Origin: Candidatus Saccharibacteria bacterium UBA6224
GTDB taxonomy: Bacteria; Patescibacteriota; Saccharimonadia; Saccharimonadales; UBA4665
Direction of reading: 5' to 3'
NCBI GenBank assembly: GCA_002441585.1
Contig: DJWS01000009.1
Coordinates: forward strand, 163,118 to 227,117
DNA length: 64,000 nucleotides
Made by a program: the position numbers and the translations under genes. The notes beneath the pieces are model-generated. The model saw nothing but the letters and a program-made list of their open reading frames with translations, did no database searches and was not told where the DNA came from. Below are positions 1 to 8,859 of this stretch, piece after piece. Position 1 is the stretch's first letter. Every line of letters starts with the position of its first letter.

Positions 1-88
1 CCTTGCGCCAAATGCCAAAGTTTCGGTTCGCTTTACTTTTTTTGCCGCTAGAAATATAACTGGACTTACATAACACGAGGAATAATGC

Positions 89-364
89 ATGAAAAATCCC
101 TGGCTTGCCGCTGGTTTGAACATAATATCAGGCTTAGGCTATATCTATTTGGATCCGAAGCGTGTCTTTGGGTGGTTAATTCTGATCAGCACGATTCTCT
201 TAAGCTTGGGCCTCTTGGACCACTCCAGTTCAAGCCAAATCTACGCTAGTTCGCAGCCAACTATCTGGGATACTGCCTCTATGTTCGGCGGATTAATCCT
301 GTGGGTTGCATTCGTCATCGATGGATACGCCGAAGCAGTCCGAGCCAATCGCCGACAACAATAA
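89..364 (+). CDS. Small membrane protein, function unknown
   Basis: This is a 91-residue protein with about two hydrophobic segments, residues 5-22 and 27-43, and a third weaker one near 65-80. The opening NPWLAAGLNIISGLGYIY resembles the start of small TM2-like or DUF5683-like membrane proteins, in which a Gly/Tyr-rich turn joins two helices. A GAGG-like ribosome site lies about 10 nt before the ATG. It stands alone before tRNA-Gln. No function can be assigned. Confidence 0.6.
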   Translation: MKNPWLAAGLNIISGLGYIYLDPKRVFGWLILISTILLSLGLLDHSSSSQIYASSQPTIWDTASMFGGLILWVAFVIDGYAEAVRANRRQQ

Positions 365-468
365 CGCAAGTTGTGCTATTAAACAGTGCGTTCCGGTGCA
401 CCCTAGCCAAAACAGGGGGAATTTTGTATAATTCATCCCCGTAACACCGTATGGGTTCGAAATCATAG

Positions 469-543
469 TAGGGCGTCGCCAAGTGGTAAGGCACCAGGTT
501 TTGGTCCTGGCATTCGGGGGTTCGAATCCCTCCGCCCTAGCCA
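469..543 (+). tRNA. tRNA-Gln (anticodon TTG), CCA encoded
   Basis: A full cloverleaf can be drawn. The acceptor stem TAGGGCG (469-475) pairs with CGCCCTA (533-539). The anticodon stem CCAGG/CCTGG encloses the loop TTTTGGT, whose central TTG at 501-503 reads CAA (Gln). The T arm carries GTTCGAATC. G540 is the discriminator and CCA is encoded at 541-543. A terminator follows directly, and 16 bases of the 3' half are repeated at 670-685. Confidence 0.96.
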
Positions 544-578
544 AAGTAAGGCCCACTCGAATGAGTGGGTTTTACTTT
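543..578 (+). terminator. Hairpin terminator after tRNA-Gln
   Basis: CCCACTC-GAAT-GAGTGGG followed by TTTT forms an intrinsic terminator. Flanking AAAGTAA and TTACTTT extend the pairing, so the element is nearly symmetrical. Confidence 0.8.
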
Positions 579-584
579 GGATCC

Positions 585-685
585 GGAGAGGATTCGAACG
601 CGACTGCCAGCGGCAGTCAGCCGCCCGAAGCCCGGCGACCATGGGAGCCGGGTTGCTCGAAGAGCAAGGTCGAATCCCTCCGCCC
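585..685. repeat. tRNA-derived three-hairpin element with duplicated tRNA-Gln 3' end
   Basis: The 16 bases TCGAATCCCTCCGCCC of the tRNA-Gln T arm and acceptor (522-537) recur exactly at 670-685. The segment between folds: an outer stem pairs GGAGAGGATTCGA (585-597) with TCGAATCCCTCC (670-681), and it encloses three hairpins at 602-618, 631-652 and 653-667. No anticodon arm of a working tRNA can be drawn. It may be an attachment-site scar or a tRNA-derived repeat. Confidence 0.5.
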
Positions 686-697
686 AAATATCAGCGG

Positions 698-1135
698 CTA
701 CAGCGCCGTAGTCTCGCCGCGAGCCTCGGCTTCGCGCTTGATGATGGCGTCGACCATGCGGTCGAGCTGATCGTTCGTCAGGTTAGCCTTTACTGCATAG
801 CCTTCGATGCCCTGGGCGCGCAGACCGGCCGGGGCATCGGCTTCGTTGAGGTTGGAAATAATCAGCACGCGAATATCCTTGCCCCATTCGCTCTCGCGCA
901 TGCGCTTAAGGATTTGGTCGCCGGCCACACCGGGAACCATCAAATCGAGCAGCACCAAACTGGGACGCTCCTTTTCAATCATGGCTAATGCTTCATTGCC
1001 TTCGTGGGCGACGAAAGTAATGTAGCCGATGTTTTCCATTCTGGTTTTGTATATCGTCGCCAAATCGTAATTATCTTCGACGATGAGAATCTTTGCCCAA
1101 GAGCCATATAGGTCGTTTGGTTCATCCATAAGCAT
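698..1135 (-). CDS. Single-domain response regulator (receiver only)
   Basis: CheY-like receiver domain. The acidic pair ED of ILIVEDNYD, the phospho-acceptor Asp in LVLLDLMVPG (about residue 64) and the conserved Lys in YAVKAN are all present. No DNA-binding output domain follows, so it probably acts by protein contact or phosphotransfer. I chose the ATG at 1135, with MDEP at 1129 as an alternative, because the longer reading lacks a ribosome site. It is divergent from the membrane protein and histidine kinase genes that follow, which are the likely partners. Confidence 0.85.
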   Translation of the reverse strand: MLMDEPNDLYGSWAKILIVEDNYDLATIYKTRMENIGYITFVAHEGNEALAMIEKERPSLVLLDLMVPGVAGDQILKRMRESEWGKDIRVLIISNLNEADAPAGLRAQGIEGYAVKANLTNDQLDRMVDAIIKREAEARGETTAL

Positions 1136-1260
1136 GATTGTATTACAGGGCCACCAGTTCGCCAAGCGGTCAATCGTTGAATAGCACTGCGACTCGTATA
1201 CTACCGTTAAATTTCATACAGCTACTATGGTCCTAACTTCGTAAGATGACATCTGAAAGG

Positions 1261-1286
1261 TGTATACTGAACGAATACAGAGGAGG
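1261..1286 (+). promoter_or_regulatory. -10 box and ribosome site for the sensor operon
   Basis: TATACT at 1263-1268 is a good -10 box. AGGAGG at 1281-1286 sits 11 nt before the ATG at 1298. Unlike many native genes in this window, this operon has a conventional leader. Confidence 0.5.
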
Positions 1287-1297
1287 CTACTAGCGAC

Positions 1298-2206
1298 ATG
1301 AAATGGCGTACACACTCAGTTCAGTACTGTGTGGCGCTTATGGCCTTATACCTTATTGCAAGCCTCTTGATTCCTCTAAGCCGAGAGACCCGCGAGGCCT
1401 ATAATCTGAGCCTGGCCCAAGCACACATTATTTCATTCATCACTATATTACCCTTGTTCGGAATATGGTTCGTGGCGTTTTATGCTTATGGGCTATTGCA
1501 AAAATATGCTCGAGCCATCCGACATGATGAGGAGGGAGTCGCTTTTAGTAAAATCGCAGACGGCGTAATGATATTGTCCTGGGGACTAGTTGCCCAGGCC
1601 TTTGCGTCTTTAATCTTAGGCTGGGTCGGTGACCAGGCCGGCGGGATGCGTGCTACGGTAGTGGTGCTGCAGAGTTACATTACGCTTATATTCCCATTGA
1701 TCGCATTTAGCTACATCTGGTCTGGCACCCAGAAGTTGCTAGGTCATCGCAAAAATGTTGGTAGCCTGATGGCATCACGCACGCTACTGCTTGTTTTTGC
1801 CGGCATTGCCGCAGCTTATGTCTACCTAGTCTTACGCTTGCATGAGCAAAGTGGCAGCGAAGTAAGTCCTTTACCGGCCTTGTTGCTCTTGGTGACCATA
1901 ATCGTGCCTTATCTTTTTGCCTGGTTCTCGGGGATAACCGCAGCTTATGAGTTGACTGTGCACGCCCGGCTGACACGCGGCCTACTGTATAAACGAGCCC
2001 TCAATCTGTTGGCGGGCGGATTAGCTTTCTTGATAGTCGCCACCATCGCTATGCAGTATTTCAACTCCATGTTCCTGTCTAACCTAGGCGAATTCTCGAT
2101 AAACGCCGTGTTGTTAGTTGATTATCTATTGCTGTTAATGATTGCCCTGGGTTACGTAATTGTCATCGCGGGTGTCCGCGGACTGCAAAAGATAGAAGAG
2201 GTTTAG
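1298..2206 (+). CDS. Polytopic membrane protein linked to a histidine kinase
   Basis: A protein of 302 residues with about eight hydrophobic helices and no recognisable catalytic motif. It is first in a tight operon: a GTG-start 88-residue protein begins 3 nt after its stop, and the soluble PAS histidine kinase then overlaps that gene. Because the kinase has no membrane segment, a reasonable inference is that this protein is the membrane sensor or anchor. Family unknown to me. Confidence 0.7.
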   Translation: MKWRTHSVQYCVALMALYLIASLLIPLSRETREAYNLSLAQAHIISFITILPLFGIWFVAFYAYGLLQKYARAIRHDEEGVAFSKIADGVMILSWGLVAQAFASLILGWVGDQAGGMRATVVVLQSYITLIFPLIAFSYIWSGTQKLLGHRKNVGSLMASRTLLLVFAGIAAAYVYLVLRLHEQSGSEVSPLPALLLLVTIIVPYLFAWFSGITAAYELTVHARLTRGLLYKRALNLLAGGLAFLIVATIAMQYFNSMFLSNLGEFSINAVLLVDYLLLLMIALGYVIVIAGVRGLQKIEEV

Positions 2207-2208
2207 CG

Positions 2209-2475
2209 GTGTCGGACATACGTAACAAAACCTATGCTGAAGCCGTAAAGATTAGCCGCGATTACCTTGGGCCTGCCGCCGAACGATTCATTGAGCGACA
2301 AGTCCGAAGCCACCTCAATAAAGACCCGGCCGATTTGCAACCGCACGATCTGTACAAACTACTGGACTGGATACGCATATCCGTTTCTTTCTTGTCCGAG
2401 GACGCTGACGTCGTCGAGGATTACGTGCACCAATTGCGTAAGCTGGCCAGCAAAGGGGTAAACTCTAATGAATGA
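2209..2475 (+). CDS. Small protein in a histidine kinase operon
   Basis: An 88-residue soluble, largely helical and charged protein starting with GTG, translationally coupled to the gene before it. Its last codons overlap the start of the histidine kinase gene at 2468. I recognise no domain. The tight coupling suggests a role as an adaptor between the membrane protein and the kinase, which is inference. Confidence 0.65.
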   Translation: MSDIRNKTYAEAVKISRDYLGPAAERFIERQVRSHLNKDPADLQPHDLYKLLDWIRISVSFLSEDADVVEDYVHQLRKLASKGVNSNE

Positions 2476-3673
2476 TGATGCCATTATCAACGACCCGCTG
2501 AGCCTGAGCCCCGACACCACGCTACAATCGGCCGTCGAGGCATATGCGCAGGCCGAAGCCTTGTTCAACAGCATCGGCGACGGGGCCATTGCCACCGATG
2601 AATTCGGTCATATTACCAAAATCAACCATGTCGCGCTGGATTTACTTGGATACAAGGAATCTGACGCCTTAGGTCGATGGTTTCCACGGGTCATAGTCGC
2701 TTTTGAAGAGGGTGGAGAAAAGCTGGACATGATCGATCGGGGCTTCACTCAGGCGTTTCTGACTGGCAAGCCCGTGACCCAAAAGGTCTGGTACAGGCGT
2801 AAAGACGATACCCTCATGCCGGTGTCTAGCACCATATCACCCCTGGTTTTAAGCGGCCGACCTATCGGCGCCATCGCCATTTTCCGCGACATCAGCCGGG
2901 AGTACGAAATCGATCGCATGAAGAGTGACTTTATTTCACTAGCCTCGCACCAGTTGCGCACGCCACTATCGGCCATAAAAACATACTCACACATGCTTCT
3001 CGACGGTTTCATGGGTCCGATATCGCCCACCCAAAAGAAATCGTTGAAAACTATCGTTTCGGCCAGTAACCGCATGAACGAGTTAATCAGCACGCTGCTG
3101 AACGTTTCACGCATCGAGAGTGGCAACGTCATAGTCTCGCCTAAAAACGTTAACCTGAACCACTTGGCTGACGAAATCGTGCGGGAATTGCACCTGGCAA
3201 TCAAGACCAAACATATCAACTTGCACGTTCACGCGCCCAAAAAGCCGGTAATAATACAGGCTGACAACCTAATCACCAAAGAAATACTGATCAACCTGCT
3301 CAGCAATGCTGTCAAATATTCACCGGATGGCGGTGACGTGACAATAACCGTCCAACCTCGCAAGTCGACCGTAATCATCAGCGTGTCTGACACAGGGTTA
3401 GGCATCCCGAAAGCGTCACAGCCACAGATCTTCACCAAGTTTTATCGGGCTAGCAATGTTGTCCGTCGCGAAACCACCGGCACCGGGCTGGGCTTGTATC
3501 TGGTAAAGGGCCTCATCGACGCCCTGGGGGGTAAGATATGGTTCGAGAGCATCGAAAACCACGGCAGCACCTTCTACGTGCGCCTGCCACGGACCTACAC
3601 AGCCAAGAAGACCAATACCACGAACGGCCTAACAAGTCTCGACAAACATAACTCATCCTCGAGGAAGCTGTAA
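2468..3673 (+). CDS. Soluble PAS-domain sensor histidine kinase
   Basis: 401 residues. A PAS domain spans about 27-148 (NSIGDGAIATDEFGHIT onward, ending IAIFRDIS). The HisKA dimerisation helix has the phospho-acceptor His161 in ASHQLRTPLS. The HATPase domain shows the N box (INLLSNAVKYSP), G1 (DTGLGIP) and G2 (TGTGLGLYLVKG). No signal peptide or membrane helix is present, so the kinase is cytoplasmic and PAS-sensing. The partner at 3755-4150 follows 81 nt downstream. Confidence 0.93.
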   Translation: MNDDAIINDPLSLSPDTTLQSAVEAYAQAEALFNSIGDGAIATDEFGHITKINHVALDLLGYKESDALGRWFPRVIVAFEEGGEKLDMIDRGFTQAFLTGKPVTQKVWYRRKDDTLMPVSSTISPLVLSGRPIGAIAIFRDISREYEIDRMKSDFISLASHQLRTPLSAIKTYSHMLLDGFMGPISPTQKKSLKTIVSASNRMNELISTLLNVSRIESGNVIVSPKNVNLNHLADEIVRELHLAIKTKHINLHVHAPKKPVIIQADNLITKEILINLLSNAVKYSPDGGDVTITVQPRKSTVIISVSDTGLGIPKASQPQIFTKFYRASNVVRRETTGTGLGLYLVKGLIDALGGKIWFESIENHGSTFYVRLPRTYTAKKTNTTNGLTSLDKHNSSSRKL

Positions 3674-3754
3674 GATTTCCCACTGTTGAGGTCGGTCAGT
3701 ATGGTACAAATAGAGGGACGTCTACGGAAAATAAGAGCAAGGACATGAGGTGTT

Positions 3755-4150
3755 ATGGCAAAAGTATTGATTGTAGAAGATGACAAGGATCTGAACCAGG
3801 CGTATCAGATGATACTCAAACGTGACGGCCACGAGGTATTCGCCGCGCACAATGGCAAGGAAGCCCTCAAGGAAGCCCAGGCCCACACTCCTCAATTGAT
3901 CCTACTCGATCTGTTGATGCCAATCATGGACGGCCTAGAGTTCCTCAAGAAATATGATCTCGCCAAGCAAAAGGACGTCAAAGTTTTGATTTTCACCAAC
4001 ATGGAGAACTCACCAGAGGTCAATGAAGCCTACAAACTTGGCGCCCATCGTTGCATTATAAAGTCCTGGACAGCCCCCCAAAACCTATCACATGTCGTTC
4101 GCGAAGCCTTGCAGGATAACCCGAAGGCCGCCTCCGTCAAAGGAGCATAG
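3755..4150 (+). CDS. Single-domain response regulator
   Basis: A 131-residue CheY-like receiver with the acidic pocket in VEDD, phospho-acceptor Asp52 in LLDLLMP and Lys103 in IIKSW. No output domain. It is the direct downstream neighbour of the PAS histidine kinase and presumably its substrate. Two receiver-only proteins next to one kinase suggest either a phosphorelay or two non-transcriptional outputs. AATAAGAGCAAGGACATGAGG precedes the ATG with a GAGG ribosome site. Confidence 0.92.
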   Translation: MAKVLIVEDDKDLNQAYQMILKRDGHEVFAAHNGKEALKEAQAHTPQLILLDLLMPIMDGLEFLKKYDLAKQKDVKVLIFTNMENSPEVNEAYKLGAHRCIIKSWTAPQNLSHVVREALQDNPKAASVKGA

Positions 4151-4206
4151 ATAGGCGTCCGTTTTAGATATACACGGGCGCTTAGTGTAATTGATTTTCG
4201 GTAATT

Positions 4207-4929
4207 TTAGATGGCCGGACTGGCGTTGGCAGAACCCCGCGCCATTCCTTCCATGCTAGCTTGGACATCGGTAATAAATTGATCGTTGATGGTGTGCTGT
4301 AATTTGTCGAGTGACACCTGATACAAGGTATGCTTGCCATATGTTATGACGCCGGCATTCTTGAGCTTGTTAAGCTCGGTGGCGGCGGTTTCGCGCGTCA
4401 GGCCCGTCAGATTCGCGAAATCCTGGTGTGTCAGATTCAGCGTGATTTCGACGACGCGTGGCGCAATCGTCTTGCCGTGCGTCAGCGTCAGATAGTGCAG
4501 CGTATACAACAGCTTGTCGCTCGCCCGGGAATGTTGTAGGGCGTTCAGACGCATGGCATTACCTAGGTAGTCGACAACAAAGCGGTTCAATACAGTAAAA
4601 GCATATTCCGGGTCACCCTTGATGTAAGTGAGATAATCCTCGCGCGGCAGGGCGTACAGCTCTACGTCGGTGAAAGCTTCAAAATAAAAGAATGAGTTAG
4701 GTGCCTTCTGGAAAACCCATGGCACCGGAAAGATATCATAATCAGAATAAAAATCGACCGGCTTCTCGTCGCCCTGGACGCTCAAGTTATAAGCCTTCAT
4801 GACGCCCGTCTTCACGACATACACGGAGCGTGGGGCTTCACCTTGGAAAATGACGATTTCACCTTTATGATAGCGCTTCGTTGGGTAGCGCTGTAGAAAT
4901 TTTCTGAATGCTATTTCATCGTTTCCCAT
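4207..4929 (-). CDS. Crp/Fnr family transcriptional regulator
   Basis: An N-terminal cyclic-nucleotide-binding-type beta barrel (KGEIVIFQGEAPRSVYVVKTG) is followed by a long dimerisation helix. The C-terminal winged helix-turn-helix reads THQDFANLTGLTRETAATEL. No N-terminal cysteine cluster of the FNR type is present, so it is not an obvious oxygen-sensing Fe-S regulator. I chose ATG at 4929 rather than a TTG upstream. A TACACT box at 4938-4943 lies 8 nt before that ATG, which fits a leaderless transcript. Closest neighbours are the signalling genes. Confidence 0.85.
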   Translation of the reverse strand: MGNDEIAFRKFLQRYPTKRYHKGEIVIFQGEAPRSVYVVKTGVMKAYNLSVQGDEKPVDFYSDYDIFPVPWVFQKAPNSFFYFEAFTDVELYALPREDYLTYIKGDPEYAFTVLNRFVVDYLGNAMRLNALQHSRASDKLLYTLHYLTLTHGKTIAPRVVEITLNLTHQDFANLTGLTRETAATELNKLKNAGVITYGKHTLYQVSLDKLQHTINDQFITDVQASMEGMARGSANASPAI

Positions 4930-4988
4930 ATTATTCAAGTGTACACGCTCCAGTCGGACTTTAAAATGGTAGGCGCCGGTATCTCGTA

Positions 4989-5084
4989 CTAGCGTCTGCC
5001 CAGCTTCCGCCGGAACTTGCTCAGTCGCCTCATCGCCAGGTTTTCTATTTGCTGCGTGATATTAGCGAGCGAGTCTTCGGCCAT
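4989..5084 (-). CDS. Possible 31-residue basic peptide
   Basis: A short frame begins with ATG at 5084, preceded by strong purine-rich ribosome sites (GAAGGAGG and AGGAGGGG). It encodes a peptide of about 31 residues rich in Arg/Lys at its C end (RRLSKFRRKLGRR). It lies between the LCP gene and the Crp gene on the same strand. Support comes only from the ribosome site and charge pattern. Confidence 0.35.
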   Translation of the reverse strand: MAEDSLANITQQIENLAMRRLSKFRRKLGRR

Positions 5085-5180
5085 GTACCCCTCCTTGACC
5101 TCCTTCATCGTAGCATCGCAAATACCGGTCTACTGTGAAAAACCATACAGCGCCTTAAAACGGCCCGAGATAGATATCAT

Positions 5181-6755
5181 TTACTGTGGCGTGACTGAAG
5201 TAACGTTGTCGTCACCCAATACCACGATAAAGTCGGCATTGGGATATTTCGTAGCATAAGGGTTGGCGGTGGTTACTTTACTGTCTGGATAAACTGCTTT
5301 GAGCGCCTTCAGCGTGGCGGGTTTAGTAGTGCCAGCGGCGTTGATGATAAAGGTAGCGGTAGCAGGGGAAGCGGCGTCGGCTATGGTAGTGACATCGATA
5401 TTACGTGTCGTCAGCAGGTCTTGGTTCTTGCCGGCTAAGCCGAAGGTCTCGGTTCCATTCAGGATGGCCACCTGGGCACCTTCTTGGGCAACCGGATTGG
5501 TGCTCAGCAGACGGTTAAGCGCTCGCCGAATATCGCTAAAATCATCAACACCGGCAGCCGGGATGAGCGCCGACTGGCCTGATGGAGTACGATAAGACTT
5601 CAGGTAGTCCTTACCATTGAGGTCGTTCAGACCGTACGATTTGAGTTGGCTGTCGGATATCTGCTTGGTGATATCGTATAATCGGCGAACTTCGTTGAGC
5701 TGCATGTCGGTCTTGACGTTACGGCCCAACGAGTCGAACAAGCTGGATAGTTTTACCGGGTTGGCCAAAACACCGGTGCTTGTGACTTTGTTCTTGAGCT
5801 GCAGTAGCAACATACGTTGGTTGGCTGTACGCGTAAAGTCGCTGTTAGCATAACCGCAGCTACCCGGTGCATCACCGCGTGCCCTTGCCAGATTGAGAGC
5901 CTCACGTCCGTCCAAGTGGTGTTTGCCATTGCTGAGTTTGACCAGTGGCCCACCGGTAGTCCAGTCGGTACTAGGATCATACAAGCCACACGACGACTCA
6001 CTCTTGATCGTCACGTCCACGCCACCAACGGCATTGACCGCATCGCGCAGGGCGCCATAATTGATAAGCGCATAATAATGGATTTTAATGCCCAGGTTCT
6101 CTCCCAGAGTTTGCTCCAGCAGGCCCATTCCTCCTGAAGGATAGCCGCTGGCTCTGAACTTTTGCTGCTCGCCAGTTACATAGGCTTCGTTGATTTTCGC
6201 GTGCTGGTAACCAGCAATATCGACATACAAGTCGCGCGGTACGCTGAGCAAAAACGCCTTATTATTACGGGTATCGATGCTCATGATCATGATTGAGTCG
6301 GTCAGGGCGGCGCCGTCGTGGCCCGGATCGTCGGTAGAATTCCCGGCCAGTAACAGGTTGACCCGGCCTTCGGTTTCGCCCTTGAGTTGGGTGGTGCTGA
6401 AGATTTGGAATAAATTGCCCTTGAAGATATGTGAGGCGTTTAGGATAAATTTGATGCCTAGCCACAATCCAATTAGTATGAAAGGCAGTAAAATGACGAA
6501 GATAATTTTCTTCTTGGTCCAGCGGATGTTGCGAAGGCTCCAGCGGCGCCGGCCACGTTTGGGGCGGGTGGTCAGATTGCCAAAACCAAGCTCCGGACCG
6601 GCCGTAGTCACCGGTGGCAAAGTGCCACGATACGACGACATGGTCATGCCGACATCAGGGAAAGATTGAGTTTTTCGAATAGGCGAAGGTCCGAGAGTTC
6701 GTCCCTGCGGCACAAAGTTATCAATCGCTTGCGGGCGGCGCCTTTTATTTTGCAT
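5181..6755 (-). CDS. LytR-CpsA-Psr family protein with LytR_C domain
   Basis: 524 residues. A basic cytoplasmic N region (1-82) and one membrane helix (83-105) precede an extracellular LCP domain, seen in LTDSIMIMSIDTRNNKAFLL, SVPRDLYVDI and INYGALRDAVNAVGGVDV with conserved Arg/Asp residues. A LytR_C domain closes the protein (QVAILNGTETFGLAGKNQ). LCP enzymes transfer undecaprenyl-linked glycopolymers to peptidoglycan. Saccharibacteria have Gram-positive-like envelopes, so a wall-polymer ligase is expected. TGGGGGT precedes the ATG. Confidence 0.9.
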   Translation of the reverse strand: MQNKRRRPQAIDNFVPQGRTLGPSPIRKTQSFPDVGMTMSSYRGTLPPVTTAGPELGFGNLTTRPKRGRRRWSLRNIRWTKKKIIFVILLPFILIGLWLGIKFILNASHIFKGNLFQIFSTTQLKGETEGRVNLLLAGNSTDDPGHDGAALTDSIMIMSIDTRNNKAFLLSVPRDLYVDIAGYQHAKINEAYVTGEQQKFRASGYPSGGMGLLEQTLGENLGIKIHYYALINYGALRDAVNAVGGVDVTIKSESSCGLYDPSTDWTTGGPLVKLSNGKHHLDGREALNLARARGDAPGSCGYANSDFTRTANQRMLLLQLKNKVTSTGVLANPVKLSSLFDSLGRNVKTDMQLNEVRRLYDITKQISDSQLKSYGLNDLNGKDYLKSYRTPSGQSALIPAAGVDDFSDIRRALNRLLSTNPVAQEGAQVAILNGTETFGLAGKNQDLLTTRNIDVTTIADAASPATATFIINAAGTTKPATLKALKAVYPDSKVTTANPYATKYPNADFIVVLGDDNVTSVTPQ

Positions 6756-6835
6756 AACGTAACCCCCAGTATATCAAAAGACACCACGCAGTGGCTTGTT
6801 TTTCGCTTAATTCGTGCAACGGAAATGCCGAACTA

Positions 6836-7270
6836 TTAACCGTTGACGGGGATACGATATTGCAACTGGACGCGTTTGCCTTGACCATCAGTGCCGTTCC
6901 ACGTCCCAACTGCCGTGAAGGTAACACCGTCCGAAACAGAGTCGGTCGCACCCTTGGTGATCTTAAACGTATAAAATGACTGGGTGCAGGATGCACTTGT
7001 CGCCGGTGTTATCACCGAGCCAACCATACAGAAAGGCGTATTGAAGCCGGCATGACTGATGTTCGGGTCACTGGCAGCGGATCTTAACAATTCGATCTGG
7101 CCCTGCAGCAAGTTGAGCGCCTGCGTCCGCTCCTCGGCACTACGGACGTTATGTGAACTGGTGCGTGACAGGGCAAAAGCACCGGTCAGAATCGTCGCCA
7201 CAATAAGAATAGAGACCATGACTTCGACGATGGTATCTCCAGCTTGTGCGCTCCGCTTGTGTCGATTCAT
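6836..7270 (-). CDS. Type IV prepilin (PilV/pseudopilin-like)
   Basis: 144 residues with a class III signal peptide. A short basic leader ends in Gly11, followed by DTIVEVMVSILIVATIL, with Glu at +5 and a long hydrophobic helix. Prepilin peptidase would cut after Gly11. The globular part has two cysteines (FCMVG and SCTQS), likely a disulfide. Saccharibacteria use type IV pili for twitching and host contact. No other pilus gene is nearby. GAGG precedes the ATG. Confidence 0.82.
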   Translation of the reverse strand: MNRHKRSAQAGDTIVEVMVSILIVATILTGAFALSRTSSHNVRSAEERTQALNLLQGQIELLRSAASDPNISHAGFNTPFCMVGSVITPATSASCTQSFYTFKITKGATDSVSDGVTFTAVGTWNGTDGQGKRVQLQYRIPVNG

Positions 7271-7323
7271 ATTGCCTCTGATATTGCTTATGATTGTACG
7301 TCCCTGAGGCGCCTAAGTAAAGT

Positions 7324-8838
7324 CTACTGACCGACGATGATGACCTGAAGCAGATTGCGGATGGAGGAGTTGATCTGTCGAGCAGCCTCACTAAAGTGCC
7401 AGTACGAACCATCCTGACTAAACAAGATGTACGTCCCGATACCACCGCCCTGCGTAAACATCAGCAAGGTCACCAGCATCGCACCGACAGCGATTGACCG
7501 ACGATAGCGTGAAATCGCACCAAATCGCCCCGCCAAGCGCCACAGGCCAAGCATGGTGCAACCCAGCAGGGGAACGATGACAGGGAACAGATAGCGTCCA
7601 TGCACGGCCGCGACATAACCCGTCTTCGAAAATTCACTGATATTGAGCAGAAACAGACTAGCAGCATAAACACCGCTGACTATCAGCACCAGCCGCAAGG
7701 TCGGTTGCCGCCATAGCCACTTGGCGCTAAGTATCAGACTGGCCAGGCTTAGCCAGAACCAAATCCAACCGACTATTAACAACTGCGGCACATAACTTCC
7801 GCCATAATAACGTGGCTTGCCGTCGGAGCCGAAAAAGCTGTAGACGCTAAAGAATGATTCGCGCATCATGTTCTTGGCCCAGCGCCAGGGGTATGATGCC
7901 AGCTGTCCGGTAGTAGCGTGCACATCATCGTTCTTGCTGGCATAGTCCCGGGCGAAAGGGCCGAACTCATAGCAGCGTTCTACAGTCAGGACCTCCTGAC
8001 ACTTCGGACTCGGCGCATGATATCGAACAAGATTGAGACCGATACCACCACCAAATAGCCAGATGGCGATAACCCCTGCCGTCAGGTAAGCCACCTGTCG
8101 CGTGCGATTAAGCGATCCGATCGCCTTACCAAGCTGCCCAAACGCCACGCGCCTCTCCCGCCAGAAAATCGGCAGGAAATACAGAGCAACGCCAGCCAGT
8201 ATAGGTAAATAGGCGTATTTTATCGTCGAGAACAGTAGCATGGCGATGGTTAGTCGAAGCGCCAGTAGCCAATCGAGGTGGCCCGGCGAGTAAGACTGCC
8301 GAAGCCTAACCGCCCAGACCAAGGTCAGGGCCGAAACTGCAATCAGCAAATTGTCATAACCTAGCTGTGCACCCAGCGCCGGCAAGACCGGCAATAGCGA
8401 GAAAAACAGAATGAGAGCGTGCGCTTTTGCCTGGCCGAGTCCCATCATCAGCAATAAACGCCGGAATAGCACCAGCGCCCAGACCAAAATGCCGATGCTT
8501 GTGAATCTGAGAACGATCAGTTGGATGGTCTGGCTATCGGTCAACCACGACAAGACACGGTAGGGGAAGCTAAGCAGATAATGATACGACATGGATGGAT
8601 CGCGAACGATAGCTCCATATTGGTCGGCGCCGTCCGGCTGGGTGGCAAAGAACGGCGACCATTGCTGGGCGTGCAATTGGATCATACCGAAATGATATTG
8701 TTCGTCGAATGCTTGGGGATAAATCGTAGTCAGTGCCAACCAGGCCGCCTGCAGGGTGAACAACGCCAAAATAGCCGCAAAAAACCAATTAGAGCGGAGT
8801 GCGCGGATGATTGTTGCGCTAGCGGATTGCAGATTCAT
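7324..8838 (-). CDS. GT-C family membrane glycosyltransferase (GT39/ArnT-like)
   Basis: 504 residues with about ten to twelve membrane helices. The first extracellular loop carries the acidic motif FDEQYHFG near residue 44, typical of polyprenyl-phosphate-sugar-dependent GT-C enzymes. It would move a sugar from a lipid carrier to an acceptor outside the membrane. Immediately downstream on the same strand lies the prepilin gene, so pilin or surface glycan modification is possible. The acceptor is not evident from the sequence. Confidence 0.75.
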   Translation of the reverse strand: MNLQSASATIIRALRSNWFFAAILALFTLQAAWLALTTIYPQAFDEQYHFGMIQLHAQQWSPFFATQPDGADQYGAIVRDPSMSYHYLLSFPYRVLSWLTDSQTIQLIVLRFTSIGILVWALVLFRRLLLMMGLGQAKAHALILFFSLLPVLPALGAQLGYDNLLIAVSALTLVWAVRLRQSYSPGHLDWLLALRLTIAMLLFSTIKYAYLPILAGVALYFLPIFWRERRVAFGQLGKAIGSLNRTRQVAYLTAGVIAIWLFGGGIGLNLVRYHAPSPKCQEVLTVERCYEFGPFARDYASKNDDVHATTGQLASYPWRWAKNMMRESFFSVYSFFGSDGKPRYYGGSYVPQLLIVGWIWFWLSLASLILSAKWLWRQPTLRLVLIVSGVYAASLFLLNISEFSKTGYVAAVHGRYLFPVIVPLLGCTMLGLWRLAGRFGAISRYRRSIAVGAMLVTLLMFTQGGGIGTYILFSQDGSYWHFSEAARQINSSIRNLLQVIIVGQ

Positions 8839-8859
8839 GCTTGTTGGTCATTATAACGA

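Noticed and set aside
585..685. A second tRNA gene after tRNA-Gln
   Set aside because: The T-arm and acceptor piece is present, but no matching 5' acceptor or anticodon arm can be drawn.
5017..5259. 80-codon plus-strand frame beside the LCP gene
   Set aside because: It overlaps the LCP gene end antisense and has no promoter or ribosome site.
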